A DNA stretch of 64,000 bases from Sinonovacula constricta (Eukaryota > Mollusca > Bivalvia > Cardiida > Solecurtidae): NCBI GenBank assembly GCA_007844125.1, contig CM017569.1, positions 9,419,519 to 9,483,518 on the forward strand, read 5' to 3'. Both the position numbers and the translations under genes were made by a program. The notes under the pieces were generated by a model that did no database searches, had not been told where the DNA came from, and saw only the letters and a list, made by a program, of their open reading frames with translations. Below, piece after piece: positions 61,027 through 64,000 of this stretch. Every line of letters begins with the position of its first letter. Position 1 is the first letter of the stretch.

Positions 61027-64000
61027 TTAATGTATTAATCTAACGTTGTGCAAAATAAACAGTATGACCTGACTGTGTGTCCCACGAATCCTGTGAATCC
61101 ATCCATCAACCGCATCATCCTCATCTGCATACCTGTGCCGTGTTCCGAACCTAGCCAAATCGTAACCATAGTCCCCGAAACCTCTTGGAGCCTCCCTGGA
61201 GACAACAACACACGGTTTGGCTTTTATTATAATGATAAAATATTTTTAAATTCGCAATATATTGCAAAATGAAGGTTAACAAGAATGAAAGTCAATAATT
61301 AGGAGAAAAACATGTAAACAATACCAACTCAATACATAATGAATATGAACTAGGATAAATTTTTAGCTGGAAACCAATGCATGCAATTAACCCCAGTATA
61401 AGGATTATTCAATTAACAGAAATACACAATCGAAAGAAAACACATTTGGATTTGGTTCTCAGCATGTTGCTTTAGTGCTATGTCATAACCTTAACCTTTT
61501 GTGGATTTCCGTGCTTTGTGCTGTTTTGAGGCATAAATGCAAAACTAAAACCATACAATTTGACAGCAGACGCTATGTATGGCCTTTGCTTTGGCTGATC
61601 TTGCGTATGATAAAACTGGAACCGTACGCTTTCGGTGCATAGCTGGAACACATGTTAATTTCCATGCCGTCTTTTATTTAAAATACATTAAGACACAAAA
61701 GGCCATATATTCTATTATATGCTCAATACACAGACAATGACATGTATATGACAAGAACTGGACCCGCACGGTTTTGGTGTGCAGCGGAACACATGCCATT
61801 GCATTGACCTATGCAGCATTGAAATGACCCGTATTAAAAAAGAATAAAAAGAAAAATCTTGTTTGTTTATTGGGTGTATCGTCCCACCAACAGCATTTCA
61901 GTAATCTGGAGACGGTTGAACAATGTTGTGAGTTTCTTTCGTAATGAACAGAACGTACCTTTTGGCATACGTAAATCAAAGCGAAGACGTACGGTTTAGG
62001 TGGACAGCAGTGAGTCTTGCACCAGGTTGGGATCCTCGTTAGGCGACATATTCGGAAGCAGACGAGAGTTACAGCTAGAATCAGCAAGGCAATCCCCAAC
62101 AACGTCAGAATGATCCAGAAGTAGTTCCATTCATCCTCGTAGAAATCTGTGTAGACATGACAATGTGTGTGTTTGAGTATATATAGGTCAACAAGACATA
62201 TATACATTTAGAGGCGTCATATCACTTAAAAATAACATAAGTCGGTTAAAAATAGTAAATAAAAATAATTTACGAGTTCAATTGAGGGTAGCGTTACTTT
62301 CGTAAAAAGGTTGTCAAGGAAACACCTCTATGAAAACGAAAACGTAAGTATTTTAATTTAATCTATCAAAGTTGAAACGTCCCTAACATAGTTTCCATTA
62401 AAAAAGACCATACTCTTCGCCTTTGTAGTTGCATGTAAATGCACCAGTGTACATTTACAGTTGTTAGGCATGAATGAAAATATGTATATCATTTAAAAGT
62501 AACAATAACAATAACTAGGTATACATTTGCGCCGAAATTTGCGCCGTGGACGTTTTGACTTTCATCTCATTAGTGTCGAATTAAGAGGGTTCGCGTAGCG
62601 GTCGGACAAAGACATATTCGTGCTTTTTCTTTTTAAAAATAGTTAGAGGGGATTGGATTTTCCCGACCAATAATAACTACACGTCGCCATTATGGCCACG
62701 ATTGTGCCAACGGAATGTATTAGAAACAGTCAGTCTCAAACAAATGTCTTACCTAGATCTCGGTCAGTCGTAGTAGTAACTGTAGTTGTCGTCCCCGGAA
62801 CGATTATAGTGATAGACGCTGACCCTGTCATGCCGGTCTCATAATTCGAGGCAAGGGCCACAATTACTCCAAGCGTCGTTCCCATGGGAACAGTGGAAAG
62901 TGACGCAGCAACGTAGATGGACCCGTCTTCCTATCAAATGTCACAAGATACCAACTGAAGTCAACGATATAGTTTATAACAATATAATAACCCACATTAT
63001 ATAACCTAAATACAGTAATAAAATAAAAGAATTACGAAATGTTTATACATCGTGACTGATGTCTGCGATGTCTGCAACATGTCATATCCGATAAAATAAT
63101 GAATTGTACTGAGCTTATAATGAAGATAATAATATTAAAATAGTAGCTACCTTTATGGCAAACTTGGTACTACCGATGCTCGTTTGATCCAGGGTGTATG
63201 TAATGTCACTATCTAGCTCGTCTTCCGAGTCTAAGTCGTAATCAACGGCGGTGACGACGAGCACCTGTGTCCCGACCAGCGTGTTGGTGGCGACGTACAC
63301 CGTGTAACTGATGGACGTAAACTGCGGTGCAAACTCGTTGACGTTTTTGACATGGATGTACAGATTGGTGGTATCACTGAGTCCGAGCTTATCCCGGACA
63401 GTAACCACGCATGCGTAGTCCATGGGCGTCCCAGAGTAGTCGAAGTCCATCGGGCCTGTGTACACGTAATGAACTATATTTAATTTTACTCATGGAAGCA
63501 CAAAAAAGAAATGATCATACACACTCTTTCATACATTTAATTTGCAACTAAACGAGTCACTTATAAGTTTGGTAAGTTTTGCATTTTAAAAAGAAATAGT
63601 GTAGTATGAAGTGAAATGCAAATCTCATATAATATGTAAACGTCATCAACTAGTCCATATGTTGTTGTTTTTTCAATTTATTAAAATGTCTTTAATCGAT
63701 AAAAACACAAATAAATGTATAACATTAACCACTGATAAGCAATTAAATAAACACGTTATATTTTACCAGCATCAAATTAAGTACATAAGCTATCATCTGT
63801 TGAATCACATGTAGCAACTACAGACGATAACTTAACTTTTAACTTATACAAAATCAATAAGACATCGTCAACTAGCCGTTCTGACGCTATATATTAATGA
63901 TAAACAAAGTCCATATAATTAACACAACCTTTGTATTCGATGTCCCCGGTTGTGGTGGTGATGTAGAAGCGTTGTGTCTGAGTGGCAGAGTCACAATCCA
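61027..64000 (-). CDS. Cadherin, last five exons (partial, 291 aa visible)
   Basis: Cell-surface calcium-dependent adhesion protein, C-terminal part only. Exons in transcript order: >64000-63929, 63455-63151, 62930-62753, 62146-61993 and 61195-61027 (stop TAA at 61027). Introns are GT-AG and the phases join. The first exons finish one cadherin repeat (RFYITTTTGDIEYK, ACVVTVRDKLGLSDTTNLYI, ending NVNEFAPQF, a variant of DxNDNAPxF). The last repeat follows (VVTAVDYDLDSEDELDSDIT, FAIKEDGSIYVAASL), then a Thr-rich stalk (TTTTVTTTT). A single membrane span follows (about residues 191-214: NYFWIILTLLGIALLILAVT), a Cys-rich juxtamembrane segment (CKTHCCPPKP) and a short tail of about 60 residues (FGDYGYDLARFG, YADEDDAVDGWIHRI). 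The tail shows no obvious beta-catenin or p120 site, so it is not a classical cadherin; invertebrate-specific or protocadherin-like is more likely. The 5' part lies beyond the window. Confidence 0.88.

Noticed and set aside
61952..61992. Alternative donor CAAAAG|GTACGT for the cadherin membrane exon
   Set aside because: It leads to a stop after 14 codons of the next exon, whereas AAACC|GTACGT gives a continuous tail. It may still be a minor splice form.

Overview
This window is nuclear DNA from an invertebrate animal, most likely a lophotrochozoan and probably a bivalve mollusc. The genes are intron-rich, one carries PAN, EGF, sushi and C-type lectin domains, and another is a cadherin. The mobile elements (Penelope-like, BEL/Pao, Tc1, PIF/Harbinger, tRNA-derived SINEs) and a roughly 143-bp GTGACC/AGTTACGAAC tandem repeat resemble those I remember from bivalve genomes. 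The species cannot be fixed from sequence alone. Nothing here is bacterial.

Layout. Positions 1 to about 8615 are one satellite array with a 36-bp unit. It runs off the left end and shows a homogenised core, diverged edges and nested higher-order duplications. From 8.6 to 13 kb lie a second tandem repeat with a SINE inserted in it, a decayed LINE fragment and AT-rich DNA. From 13,313 to 30,139 (minus strand) lies a complete 16-exon gene for a 514-residue M17 (leucyl) aminopeptidase. Every splice phase joins and all seven metal-binding or catalytic residues are present. Its introns carry a PIF/Harbinger element with a TAA target duplication, SINEs, a 51-bp minisatellite and a partial copy of one exon's 5' end.

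Upstream of it, 30.7-32.3 kb is a broken Penelope-like element containing a 216-bp inverted-repeat element. From 34,941 to 36,916 (minus) lies a two-exon gene for a secreted 431-residue protein with the order signal peptide, PAN, EGF-like, two sushi domains and a C-type lectin-like domain with an EPN motif. From 37.4 to 41.6 kb come a Tc1 transposase pseudogene, a SINE, a MITE and a longer interspersed repeat. From 41.6 to 49.7 kb no gene is recognisable. From 49.7 to 54.1 kb (minus) lies a decayed BEL/Pao retrotransposon whose integrase core appears deleted. From 54 to 60.5 kb there are microsatellites, AT-rich DNA and a second, different reverse transcriptase remnant. From 61,027 to the right edge (minus) lie the last five exons of a single-pass cadherin that continues beyond the window.

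The three host genes are functionally unrelated: an intracellular peptidase, a secreted lectin-like recognition protein and a cell-surface adhesion protein. All three lie on the minus strand, but there is no sign of co-regulation. The most unusual material is the satellite array, the lectin domain combination and the nested mobile elements.
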